From NCBI GenBank assembly GCA_009760855.2, contig WPIO01000001.1, forward strand, positions 21,292,501 through 21,356,500: 64,000 nucleotides of DNA, read 5' to 3'. The stretch comes from Cristatella mucedo (Eukaryota; Bryozoa; Phylactolaemata; Cristatellidae). Each line of letters opens with the position of its first letter. Position 1 is the stretch's first letter. A program made the translations under genes and the position numbers. Shown here piece after piece: positions 55,896 to 61,951 of this stretch. The notes below the pieces were generated by a model that saw only the letters and a list, made by a program, of their open reading frames with translations, did not search any database and had not been told where the DNA came from.

Positions 55896-57610
55896 GAGAG
55901 AGACATAATCAGGAACTTGATTGTGGTGTCACATGCATTGACTTTAGACAGTAAGATCACAGCTAAACACGAATCTGTTAGACTCAACTTTCCCAGCACC
56001 TCAGTGAACTTAAATTTTCCCTATTGCACTTTGAATACTTGCTTTTCTATGATTAAGAGCATATTACTAACCGGGGTTCGTGCTAACCAGTGGCTCTGAG
56101 GGTGTTCTCACGTGCTTTTACATGCTTGTCTAAGCATGTGCCTTGCTTGTCATCTACTCTTGGTTATTGCATTTCTTGCAGTGAGCTGTGAATGCCTAGA
56201 TAAAGATTTGGTTCTCAAAATGCTGTACAGAAAACATCGTCATCATTATTATTAGCATGCACAGCATCAGGATGTGTAAGAACACAAACAAAATTCACAC
56301 GGATGGAATAATAACAATAATAATAGACTTGAGAAAGCGCCCTCACAGAACTCAATCTCTTTCTAGGTGCTTTACATTTGCTGAAAAGGAAACACGATCG
56401 AATGGTGAGTAGTATCATGCTTCATAAACCACAAGAATAACATGGTTAGGGGTGACATGCACAGGGTGAGCATACAAGTGTGGTTAGTGGCAACATGCAA
56501 CATTGTCAGCACGCACAGGCGCATAAAGGACGAATCACAGGAACCCACTAAATGCTGTCATAAATAAGTGCGTTTTTAATTTCTTTTTAAAAGTGGTCAA
56601 GTCAGGGGGCGTCGTGACGGAAGTCAGAGGTGAGTTCCAGGCTTTAGCAGCATACGAACTAAATGCACGGTCTCCAAAATATTTGAGGTTTGTACGAGGT
56701 ATAGGTAAACAGTTAGATTCCGAAAAGCGGGTGGTACGATGCTATGCCTGGTGGGGCACAAATGCTGTAGGGTATTTATGTGAATAAGTAATGACACAGC
56801 AACAGTAGACCGCATATGCGAAAACACCACCCATTCAATAAGAGACAACCACGACATGGCGTTTGTAAGGAGTACTCCTCTTGTGGTACCAAGACTTACG
56901 TGTTCAGAAGATCAGAGTTCATATCTGCTAAATGATTAAATGGGCATTGCACGAGTACATAAACGGACATATCAGTCTACCTCGACGATTGAGCTCTCCA
57001 GACATTAAATCTTCATAGAAATGAGCGTATTAGCATAGCGATAATACTTTAACCATAAGCACCCAGCGATCTACAACAATTTCGAACCCTAGGCTCGAAA
57101 TAGGCAGAATGTTATTAATGATACTAATGTATTTGCGTCGCAATTAAAAAGAAAATAAATGTGTTTCTAGGCAGTGCTCATACACTGAAATGGAAGCACG
57201 TCAATTGAGTAGTAAAAATAACGAGCTGAGTTGTAAAACACATTAACAGTTTAAAACCCTACAACAATTCCCATGGACGAAGGCTACGTTTCAAGGAAAG
57301 GGTGAACGAATTAAAGGGCATAATCAACATCTCAATATCGTACCAAAACAGCGGCAAGCGTTCGATATACAAGCAATCTGCAGCGAGGTTACGAACGCAC
57401 ATAAACCGAAAAGGTGACACCGAAGAGAACGCAAAATCCTTACTTGGCAGTGTATTTCCTTGCTTCGGTGTCATCGTAAAACTAAAAAGAAGGCATACAG
57501 TTAGCTTTTTAAAATGCCTAGAGAACTAGTAGATCAATGAGGTGGGGGCTCAGATGCTTACTTACAATTTCTGGTGGGGCTAGGTGTTCTGGTCTTTTAC
57601 CGGAAGCCAT
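31181..57610 (-). CDS. BUD23: BUD23 (WBSCR22) 18S rRNA (guanine-N7)-methyltransferase, complete
   Basis: SAM-dependent methyltransferase that, with TRMT112, makes m7G in the decoding region of 18S rRNA in the nucleus. Minus-strand exons: 57566-57610, 57444-57481, 52232-52327, 45770-45852, 41275-41371, 39359-39455, 37276-37326, 36963-37048, 35795-35899, 34042-34131, 31181-31235. They join in frame to 843 nt (280 aa plus stop; human 281). SAM motif I is [15 protein letters not shown] (about 56-70), followed by [11 protein letters not shown]. Next come [42 protein letters not shown] and [10 protein letters not shown]. The C-terminal basic tail is [10 protein letters not shown], ending GRKRKPQF. 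All introns are GT-AG. The gene spans 26.4 kb because introns carry many LINE, SINE and Tc1 remnants. It is divergent to DNAJC30. Identity is near certain. Confidence 0.97.
31620..32090 (+). mobile_element. LINE A 3' fragment (BUD23 last intron)
   Basis: Plus-strand frame [19 protein letters not shown], then [16 protein letters not shown], followed by the LINE A 3' UTR and AGATATATTATATTAC tail. It sits about 385 bp upstream of BUD23 exon 11 in transcript order. Confidence 0.85.
32208..32371 (+). mobile_element. SINE1 full-length copy
   Basis: A box in GGTCTAGCGGTCAAGGTGC and B box in GTGGGCTCGAGCCCC, then GAAGCGCCTGAATAGAGA and CTCTTGGGGCGCTATT forming the hairpin tail, with a duplicated AATGAGTTATATTTAT end. 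The clearest copy in the window. Confidence 0.85.
32372..34041. other. BUD23 intron 10, unassigned part
   Basis: No coding similarity. About 33500-33560 has a weak tRNA-like stretch that I do not consider reliable. Confidence 0.45.
34042..34131 (-). CDS. BUD23: BUD23 coding exon 10
   Basis: Encodes [19 protein letters not shown] followed by [10 protein letters not shown], matching human RKSRAWVLEKKERHRRQG. Acceptor TTCAATAG, donor GTATGT. Basic, nuclear-localisation-like. Confidence 0.93.
34132..35794. other. BUD23 intron 9, no repeats recognised
   Basis: AT-rich intron; the 115-aa antisense frame at 35469-35816 overlaps exon 9 in another frame and is not coding. Confidence 0.45.
35795..35899 (-). 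CDS. BUD23: BUD23 coding exon 9
   Basis: Encodes [20 protein letters not shown], then [14 protein letters not shown], matching human FYLCLFSGPSTFIPEGLSE. Acceptor CATTTTAG, donor GTACGG. Less conserved than its neighbours but phases agree on both sides. Confidence 0.88.
36575..36746 (-). mobile_element. SINE1 full-length copy
   Basis: Reverse-orientation copy with ATT/ATA-rich tail, hairpin tail, B box (GGGCTCGAGCCC on plus) and A box (TTAACCACGGGACCAAACC). Confidence 0.85.
36784..36847. repeat. (GT)n microsatellite
   Basis: Perfect GT run in BUD23 intron 8, close to a SINE1 copy and about 115 bp from BUD23 exon 8. Confidence 0.95.
36963..37048 (-). CDS. BUD23: BUD23 coding exon 8
   Basis: Encodes [20 protein letters not shown] and YPNSTKAK, matching human [20 protein letters not shown]. 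Acceptor TTTGCAG, donor GTAAGT. It lies about 100 bp from a long (GT)n array. Confidence 0.96.
37276..37326 (-). CDS. BUD23: BUD23 coding exon 7
   Basis: Encodes [17 protein letters not shown], matching human VRGSRAVLQLYPENSEQ. Acceptor CTTCTAG, donor GTATGT. Confidence 0.95.
37327..38589. other. BUD23 intron 6, left part
   Basis: A B-box-like GTGGGTTCAACTCCC near 37545 may be a tRNA/SINE relic. A 104-codon minus frame (37902-38216) is open but unrecognised. The tandem duplication at 38301-38341 lies here. Confidence 0.4.
38301..38341. repeat. 21-bp tandem duplication
   Basis: TACGAAGTAGGACAAGGATTT occurs twice in a row, in BUD23 intron 6. Confidence 0.9.
38590..38945 (+). mobile_element. 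Tc1-like N-terminal fragment, same family as the 44-45 kb copy
   Basis: The plus-strand frame [16 protein letters not shown] and [15 protein letters not shown] is highly similar at DNA level to the minus strand of 44830-45060. Ends at AAAAGTAAGTTCACG, where a LINE B tail begins. Confidence 0.75.
38950..39050 (+). mobile_element. LINE B tail-only fragment
   Basis: GCAAATGTAAAGCGCCTAG and the paired half TGAGGGTGCTATAAAAATG, followed by an imperfect ATT-rich tail. Directly abuts a Tc1-like remnant on the left. Confidence 0.75.
39359..39455 (-). CDS. BUD23: BUD23 coding exon 6
   Basis: Encodes [20 protein letters not shown] and [12 protein letters not shown], matching human [20 protein letters not shown]. 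Acceptor TTGTATAG, donor GTGAGT. Confidence 0.96.
39718..40112 (-). mobile_element. LINE A 3' fragment
   Basis: Minus-strand frame [18 protein letters not shown] and [16 protein letters not shown], with 3' UTR and TTACATTACATT-type end at 39720-39735. Confidence 0.85.
40620..41195 (-). mobile_element. LINE B 3' fragment with internal deletion
   Basis: (ATA)n tail, hairpin tail and ORF2 C-terminus are followed at about 41113 by a jump to sequence that lies roughly 240 bp further 5' in the full copy at 41700-43262 (GGTGGGG joined to TCACGAATGCATGG). Confidence 0.82.
40621..40672. repeat. (ATA)n, LINE B tail
   Basis: Perfect ATA repeats at the 3' end of a minus-strand LINE B. Confidence 0.95.
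41275..41371 (-). CDS. BUD23: BUD23 coding exon 5
   Basis: Encodes [20 protein letters not shown] then [11 protein letters not shown], matching human IEGDLLLGDMGQGIPFKPG. Acceptor AATTGTAG, donor GTGAGT. A LINE B copy starts about 330 bp away on its left and ends near 41195. Confidence 0.95.
41700..43262 (-). mobile_element. LINE B, long copy with reverse transcriptase domain
   Basis: Minus-strand frames carry [60 protein letters not shown] and [18 protein letters not shown]. One frameshift between 42848 and 42850 separates the two main frames, and another lies near 42350. The hairpin tail is at about 41748-41795 with an ATT-type end. The 5' truncation point is near 43262. Confidence 0.92.
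43300..43920 (-). mobile_element. Tc1/mariner-like transposase, C-terminal fragment
   Basis: Minus strand, shifting frames: [16 protein letters not shown] (second catalytic Asp region), PYLNPSENF (third), then [17 protein letters not shown], which fits the conserved SMPRRCxAVI end. Inactive. Confidence 0.65.
44080..45260 (-). mobile_element. Tc1/mariner-like transposase, near full-length but decayed
   Basis: Minus strand, several frameshifts: an N-terminal HTH-like [13 protein letters not shown], then [33 protein letters not shown] (first Asp), [10 protein letters not shown] (second Asp) and [16 protein letters not shown] (third position). Length of about 1.2 kb fits a Tc1 element. Terminal inverted repeats were not identified. 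Confidence 0.8.
45770..45852 (-). CDS. BUD23: BUD23 coding exon 4 (SAM-binding loop)
   Basis: Encodes [19 protein letters not shown] and VDISPSML, matching human CGTGLSGSYLSDEGHYWVG. Acceptor TATGTAG, donor GTAAGA. Confidence 0.96.
45853..47029. other. BUD23 intron 3, AT-rich unassigned part
   Basis: AT-rich, many short palindromic AT stretches, no family recognised. Confidence 0.45.
47030..47730 (+). pseudogene. decayed copy of an unnamed multicopy invertebrate gene family
   Basis: Plus strand, at least three frame changes and several stops. In order: [79 protein letters not shown] and [18 protein letters not shown]. From memory this order matches large predicted proteins found in many copies in cnidarians, insects and other invertebrates, with LGLSKxxxELLxSRL and GLQGGYTKxPCxLCxWDSR motifs. 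Function is unknown; the copy number suggests a mobile origin. No intact frame remains. It lies in BUD23 intron 3. Confidence 0.6.
47838..48000 (-). mobile_element. SINE2 full copy
   Basis: Reverse orientation, from AGCTGATTAACAACAGCATC through the B box (GATTCGAACCCACGACTTC) to the A-box half (CTTACCTAGTGTGCCATCAC). Confidence 0.8.
48095..48235 (-). mobile_element. LINE B tail fragment
   Basis: TAATAATAC tail, then GTGCCCTCAGAAAACTCAATC and TTTCTAGGCACTTTGCAT in the hairpin region; ends in 3' UTR. Confidence 0.75.
48465..48830 (+). mobile_element. LINE A 3' fragment
   Basis: Starts at the CCTCAGGTCCT...AACAATAAATTAGCT region of ORF2 and runs through WNSLPQFL-type sequence into the 3' UTR (GCTTTGAGTTCGATATCAAAA). 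Confidence 0.75.
49057..49240 (-). mobile_element. LINE B tail and 3' UTR
   Basis: (AAT)n at 49059-49077, then hairpin tail and 3' UTR up to GGGGTGACATGCACAGGGTC. The copy is cut about 180 bp from its end. Confidence 0.82.
49690..50460 (+). mobile_element. R2/NeSL-like reverse transcriptase fragment, frameshifted
   Basis: A GC-richer block. Frame 2 reads [38 protein letters not shown] and [16 protein letters not shown]. After a frameshift near 50080, frame 1 reads [20 protein letters not shown] and the catalytic box [12 protein letters not shown]. These match RT motifs 2-6 of a LINE lineage distinct from A, B and C; the RGLVPGxxGCxEQ pattern recalls R2/NeSL-type elements. Lineage assignment is from memory. 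Confidence 0.75.
50458..50915 (-). mobile_element. LINE B ORF2 fragment lacking both ends
   Basis: Minus-strand frames [16 protein letters not shown] and [16 protein letters not shown]. No 3' tail: the copy is joined directly to the R2-like fragment at about 50460. Confidence 0.85.
51370..51645 (-). mobile_element. LINE A 3' fragment
   Basis: 3' terminal sequence (TATCTCCGTCTGTAACTCC on plus strand) through [19 protein letters not shown] to about 51640, where similarity stops. Confidence 0.82.
52232..52327 (-). CDS. BUD23: BUD23 coding exon 3
   Basis: Encodes [20 protein letters not shown] and then [12 protein letters not shown], the first half of SAM motif I. Acceptor GTTACAG, donor GTATGC. 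Confidence 0.95.
52690..52720 (+). mobile_element. SINE1 head-only fragment
   Basis: AAGCTGGTTTGGTCTAGCGG TTAAGGTGCT is the tRNA-like A-box half only; similarity then stops abruptly. Confidence 0.55.
53935..55625 (+). mobile_element. LINE B, long copy with reverse transcriptase domain
   Basis: Plus strand, several frameshifts: [62 protein letters not shown] and [18 protein letters not shown]. The YADD box is degraded ([14 protein letters not shown]), so it is catalytically dead. Ends in the hairpin tail (about 55558-55605) and ATT repeats. Confidence 0.92.
55838..55889. repeat. (AT)n microsatellite
   Basis: Perfect AT run in BUD23 intron 2. Confidence 0.95.
56060..56235 (+). mobile_element. 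LINE C 3' UTR fragment
   Basis: Matches the LINE C 3' UTR at 60008-60200 (ACTAACCGGGGTT, AACCAGTGGC, TTGCTTGTCATCTAC, CTTGCAGTGAGCTGT) and ends at a degraded hairpin tail. Confidence 0.65.
56305..56765 (-). mobile_element. LINE B 3' fragment
   Basis: ATA-rich tail, hairpin tail, 3' UTR and ORF2 C-terminus. At about 56752 it jumps (GGTGGGG to CACAAATGC) at the same internal point as the copy at 40620-41195. Confidence 0.82.
57444..57481 (-). CDS. BUD23: BUD23 coding exon 2 (38-nt exon)
   Basis: Encodes [12 protein letters not shown] plus two bases of an Asn codon; human has FYDETEARKYVRN. Acceptor TTTTTAG, donor GTAAGG. Too short to be noticed as an open frame on its own. Confidence 0.93.
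57566..57610 (-). CDS. BUD23: BUD23 coding exon 1
   Basis: ATG at 57610-57608 opens [15 protein letters not shown], matching human MASRGRRPEHGGPPEL. Donor GTAAGT. A second ATG 7 nt upstream (57617) is in another frame and runs into TAA after six codons. Confidence 0.95.
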
Positions 57611-58097
57611 GCCGCATTGCTACACGCCGCGAATCGGTCAAGGTCTTCAGACAAGGTCATACAGTTTCAAGGACACAAAACGGGTCTACTTCCGCTACGC
57701 TCCTTCGCTGGCTGGGGTTCGTACCAATCCCCCGAGGTCGACGCCACGGTATTCTCACTTCTTGTGTGACGATTGTGAGTTTTTTTGCCGTAGTTATCAA
57801 TGCAATCGGTGCGTTTTGTTGTGCTTGTAGCTGCTAGCCCGGCAACAATTAGTCGACAACGTTCAAACTCTAATTTGCTGTCGCTTTTGCTTGCAGCTAT
57901 CCTTGCTGGCCAGGTCAGGCTGTGTTTTATGTAATTGTAAATTTTTAAGGGGAGAAGGCATGCTCCCCAAAAGAATATCCATCCTTACCTTAAGTACCCA
58001 AGCGTGCAGCCGTGACCATGCGATACGCACTGACTGCTTGTTGGGCGTGCATCGCTTACGCTTGAGCGCCAGTATCGCTTTCGCTGCTCAGGAGACA

Positions 58098-58480
58098 ACA
58101 ATAATAATGATAATAATAATAATAATGTACTTGATAAAGTGCCCTCAGAGAACTTAATCTCTCTCTAGGCGCTTTACATTTGCTGTAAAGTGAATTGCAA
58201 TTGAATGGTAAGTAAAATCATGCTTGAAAAACAAACGAAATGAATAATATGGTTAGGGGTGACATGCACAGGGTCAGCATGCAAATGTGGTTAGTGGCAG
58301 CATGCACAGTGGCAGCACGCATAAGTATATAAAGGACGAATCACAGGGACCCGCTAAATGTTGTCATAAATAGGTGCGTTTTTAAGTTCCTTTTCAATGT
58401 GGTCAGGTCAGGGGATGTTCTGACGCAGGTCGGGAGGGAGTTCCAGGCTTTGGGAGCATATGAACTAAATGCACGGGGAC
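58098..58480 (-). mobile_element. LINE B 3' fragment
   Basis: (AAT)n, hairpin tail, 3' UTR and the last part of ORF2 up to GAACTAAATGCACGG. Lies in the BUD23/DNAJC30 intergenic region. Confidence 0.85.
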
Positions 58481-59007
58481 ACGAGCGTGAATCGCTGAAT
58501 ATATATCCTATTGCGTCACGATTGGTAAAGATTGTGAAATCGTGGAACTGTTAGCTAGTATTCCGAGAGGTTTAAAGGCTCCATCATACTTTTGTTGACT
58601 CTGTTGGGAGCTAGGCTTGGACTATTCCCGGCACTTCGAGGTTGACTGTGTAGCTGCTTAGTTACATCTGTGGGCTACGTCCTTGCTTTCATCTAGCTAG
58701 GGTAAGGCATTTACTCACGGACCGTGCCACCATTAACCCAGCGCAGCTGGCAGCGGACACTCGTGCTCGATTCGCACTTGAACCGTACCTACAAACAGTA
58801 ACCTCGTGAAGAAATCTTTTGGTTTGTCGAATAAACATTTGCCCTTTCCTGGCCCCAACCTGGCGTAAAACACGTGTTCAGGAATGCTTGCATTTTATAT
58901 GTAACTATAAGCTTTTGAGCTTGTTTGTCATGCTGTGAAGCACTCGTTTGACCCAACAAATATTATGACAAAGTTAAAAAGGTTAGCGAATTAAAATGCC
59001 TCATTTA

Positions 59008-59150
59008 TATCTGGAAGAAAAGCCTTAACGGCTATCCCATCACCACCGCTTGCTGTGGGCAATTCAGGATCGCCCACTTCAGGACTCAAACATGGATCTG
59101 GACACTTGATCGTGAAGGGCTGCACCTTGTCCCTTGGCTGGGTAGGTGGC
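59008..59150 (-). mobile_element. SINE2 decayed copy
   Basis: GAAGAAAAGCCTTAACGGCT, ATCACCACCGCTTGC and a degraded B box (GGACTCAAACATGG). Confidence 0.6.
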
Positions 59151-59573
59151 AGAGGGGTATGCCATTAAAAAAATGACCATCGCTTTTATGGCTCTTCATA
59201 CGATTACTTATGTCTAGTGTATTTGTTGTTCGTCTTTGAACAATGCATTTAACAAAATTGCTTTATTTGTTAGAACTGGATGATACGCTGCAGTTAATTA
59301 GTTCTCATCATCGCCGATATCTCAAATGTATACTAATGCTAGTGTGTGCAAAATGTACACGAAATTAATATTTGTTAAGGCATTGTTCCTGCGGTCGTAC
59401 TCATGCACGGAAGGGCTTGACCGAGCTGTAGTTAACGATTGTCAACGCAGCAGTTACATCGAGGTCTGTGTGCAGAAAGCTTGACGAACCTTCTGTGGAA
59501 ATTCATTGATGCGATCTATTAGAATCGAACTCAAGCTCCACTCTGCTGTATTCTTTGCATATCAAAAAGCTTT

Positions 59574-59646
59574 TAATTTGCCACCTTGTGGTGTCCTGAA
59601 TTTGCCACCTCGTGGTGTCCTGAATTTGCCACCTTGTGGTGTCCTG
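59574..59646 (+). repeat. 24-bp minisatellite, three copies
   Basis: Three near-identical units of AATTTGCCACCTTGTGGTGT CCTG, differing at one position (C/T). They translate as repeated NLPPCGVL, but the frame is only 61 codons and not supported as a gene. Confidence 0.9.
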
Positions 59647-59739
59647 CTTGTGGCCTGGCTTTTTATGCCATCAAAAAGTTGGCTCTGGTAGATTACTTGT
59701 GTCCTCAACTAATATAAAATTCCTCAAGAGTATGCAGCT

Positions 59740-60235
59740 TCAGTTACTTAGCTCCTAAAGCTTGAAAGTCATTACCGACTGACATCACGTCATCTCTTGA
59801 CTTGACGTCATTCAAAAAGAAGTTGGAAACCCACCTGCTGCACACAGAATTTGCTCTGATCTAGTAAATTTTCCTTTTATGTGGCTGGCTGTGCATTATG
59901 AAAGTGGGCATATCGTGACAGGGGCAACAGCTTTGTATTGTGCCCGCCGGACATGTCTTTTCCCCCAGTATACTTTGTTTGCCTTTGTGCGATTGGGTGA
60001 GAGTTACTAACCGGGGACCAACTAACCAGTGGCCGTGATTCTTTTTTTGTGCTGTTGCGTATGCATGTATTGACATGATTATTGAGTGCTTTTGCATGCT
60101 TGCCTGAGCAGGATACCTTTCCTTATATCAACTATTGGCTATTGCTTCACTTGCATTGAGTTGTACTGCACCTGCATAGAGAGTAAGTTCTCTAAGGGTG
60201 CTGTAAAACACTTATTATTATTATGAAGCAACAAT
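59740..60235 (+). mobile_element. LINE C 3' fragment with hairpin tail
   Basis: ORF2 end ([11 protein letters not shown]-like, CTTGACGTCATTCAAAAAGA), then a 3' UTR with ACTAACCGGGG...AACCAGTGG, and the tail CTGCATAGAGAGTAAGTTCTCTAAGGGTGCTGT with ATT repeats. Confidence 0.7.
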
Positions 60236-60239
60236 TTAT

Positions 60240-61059
60240 TTTCAAAGTCATCTTGGCGTTTCCCATGTGCATTTTTTCCAGTTGTTGCTAGTCTAGATTC
60301 TCAACCCCTCACTTTGGTGGGGATTTTCCAGTTTTTTTTCAGTGTGTGCAGTAGTGCTTCAGTAGCTTTCGTGGGAAATGAGGGCTACGGTTTTCTTGGT
60401 TCCTTTCCAGATTAGAATCTTGGTATTGCAAAGGCACCACATCTTCTATAAGGGTAATTAACCTAGATCGTCTCTGCAAATGACGAAGTCACTGCAGCAG
60501 CTAGCAGGCATATGCTTTTTTATATTGAGCTTACTCTTTTATTGTTTCTGGCAATATTTTGGTAGTACCTGATTATCATGTGGACCACCTAGACCTTTTT
60601 GTTTTCTGAAGGTATGCTAAATGGTAGAATTATTAGTTATTACATTCTAGCTACTAAACTTGGGAAATCCCATTTTCCCTAGCATTTGATTTCATCACTT
60701 TTACTGCCAGGAGCTTGGACCAACCTCAGTGCTATTTTTGGTGTTTCTCAATGTAGGTGGATGGGGAATTTTATATCTGGTTTTTCGGTCGTTTTTTTTT
60801 TGTTAAAATGGCACGCAAAAAACCTTAAAATAACAAACTTTACTTTATGTCTTGTGTTTAACTGGTCAGATAAGCTTACCGTCGTCTGTTCTGCTATGTT
60901 ATATTTAAGGAACTGCTTTTGGATCCGATTCGTTCACTATTTCAGTGCATTGTCTTTTTGCTGAGCATTTCTCTAGTATTCAGCTTTCAGGAGCTTTAGG
61001 CTTTATTTGTTTTATTCATTAACATTTTTGCACTGAGGCTGCTCAGTTATAGGCATGGG
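60240..61059. other. T-rich sequence upstream of DNAJC30
   Basis: Plus strand rich in T, no repeat family or conserved coding frame seen. May hold the 5' UTR intron of DNAJC30. Confidence 0.35.
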
Positions 61060-61061
61060 TT

Positions 61062-61096
<35 letters not shown>

Positions 61097-61195
61097 ATTT
61101 GTTATAGCACCATCAGATTACTCAATCTCTGTCTAGGCACTTTGCATTTGCTGTAAAGGAAGCATGATCGAATGGCTATCGTTTACTCACATCGC
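61060..61195 (-). mobile_element. LINE B tail fragment just upstream of DNAJC30
   Basis: (AAT)n at 61064-61095, hairpin tail and GCATGATCGAATGG of the 3' UTR. It ends about 60 bp before the DNAJC30 start codon. Confidence 0.78.
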
Positions 61196-61252
61196 CTTCC
61201 TAATCTGTTGCTTAGGTCAAAGCAATGCTGCCTCAGTGACAACTGATGCGAA

Positions 61253-61951
61253 ATGAACTCCGGCTTATCTTTTTTCCTGCCTAAGTCGGTGGTTCATCGG
61301 AAAGCCATATTCGGTTGTGGATTTTGCCATCAATACAGCTGTCAAAATGCATCACTATTTAGCCTTCGGCGATACAGCTCTCGGACATCTGCAACGAGAT
61401 ACTATGATGTTCTTGGCCTTACACCAAGTGCCACCCAAAGTCAGATCAAGGATTCTTTCTATAGACTGTCCAAAATATATCACCCAGATGTGAATAAGAG
61501 TGACAGTGCTCAGGTGATGTTCCAGGAGTTGTCGCAGGCATATGAGGTGCTGGGCAACAAAAGAAACCGCAAACTATATGATCGTGGCCTTTTGAATCCG
61601 ATGGACCCGAGGTCGAACCATCATGCAAGTAGCGACGTGGAGGATGCTACCGAAGAAACTTTTTCTGCAAAGGGAACGTTCTCTTCTAAGAGGAGAAATC
61701 CCATTCCGACTGGAAGGTCTCGCGTATACAACTTCGACGAGTTCTACCAGCAGCACTACGGCGATGCCATAAAGCGAGCTGCGTCGGCACGAGAGAATAA
61801 TACTACTGAGGACCTGCGAACGCTTACCGAGGCTACAAAGAGGTTACACAAGTGGCATGTATTGTCTGTATGCATCATCGGTTTGATCGCACTGATATAC
61901 CCGTCGTTTGAAAGGAAAGGCAAAACAGAAGAAATCAAAAAGACGCAATGA
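61253..61951 (+). CDS. DNAJC30: DNAJC30, mitochondrial J-domain protein (single exon)
   Basis: A 232-aa uninterrupted frame. Residues 1-47 are Arg/Ser-rich with little acid (SLFSLRRYSSRTSAT), like a mitochondrial presequence. The J domain spans about 49-113 (RYYDVLGLTPSATQSQIKD) with the catalytic HPD at 77-79. A hydrophobic segment near 201-219 (WHVLSVCIIGLIALIYPSF) is a single membrane span. This layout, length and lack of introns match vertebrate DNAJC30 (human 226 aa), an inner-membrane protein linked to ATP synthase and complex I repair. The divergent BUD23 neighbour supports orthology. The first in-frame ATG is used; an upstream ATG at 61246 opens a short overlapping frame. Another mitochondrial DNAJ is possible but unlikely given length and context. 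Confidence 0.94.
   Translation: MNSGLSFFLPKSVVHRKAIFGCGFCHQYSCQNASLFSLRRYSSRTSATRYYDVLGLTPSATQSQIKDSFYRLSKIYHPDVNKSDSAQVMFQELSQAYEVLGNKRNRKLYDRGLLNPMDPRSNHHASSDVEDATEETFSAKGTFSSKRRNPIPTGRSRVYNFDEFYQQHYGDAIKRAASARENNTTEDLRTLTEATKRLHKWHVLSVCIIGLIALIYPSFERKGKTEEIKKTQ

Larger units (their letters stand above)
57611..61252. promoter_or_regulatory. divergent BUD23/DNAJC30 intergenic region
   Basis: 3.6 kb between the two start codons. The unique part next to BUD23 (57611-58095) is the likely core promoter. The rest holds LINE B (58098-58480), SINE2 (59008-59150), a 24-bp minisatellite, LINE C (59740-60230) and a LINE B tail (61060-61195). A polypyrimidine-poor CTTAG at about 61211-61215 could be an acceptor for a spliced DNAJC30 5' UTR. 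Promoter function is inferred. Confidence 0.4.

Noticed and set aside
57537-57837. Plus-strand frames overlapping BUD23 exon 1
   Set aside because: Shadows of the BUD23 first exon and promoter; no protein similarity.
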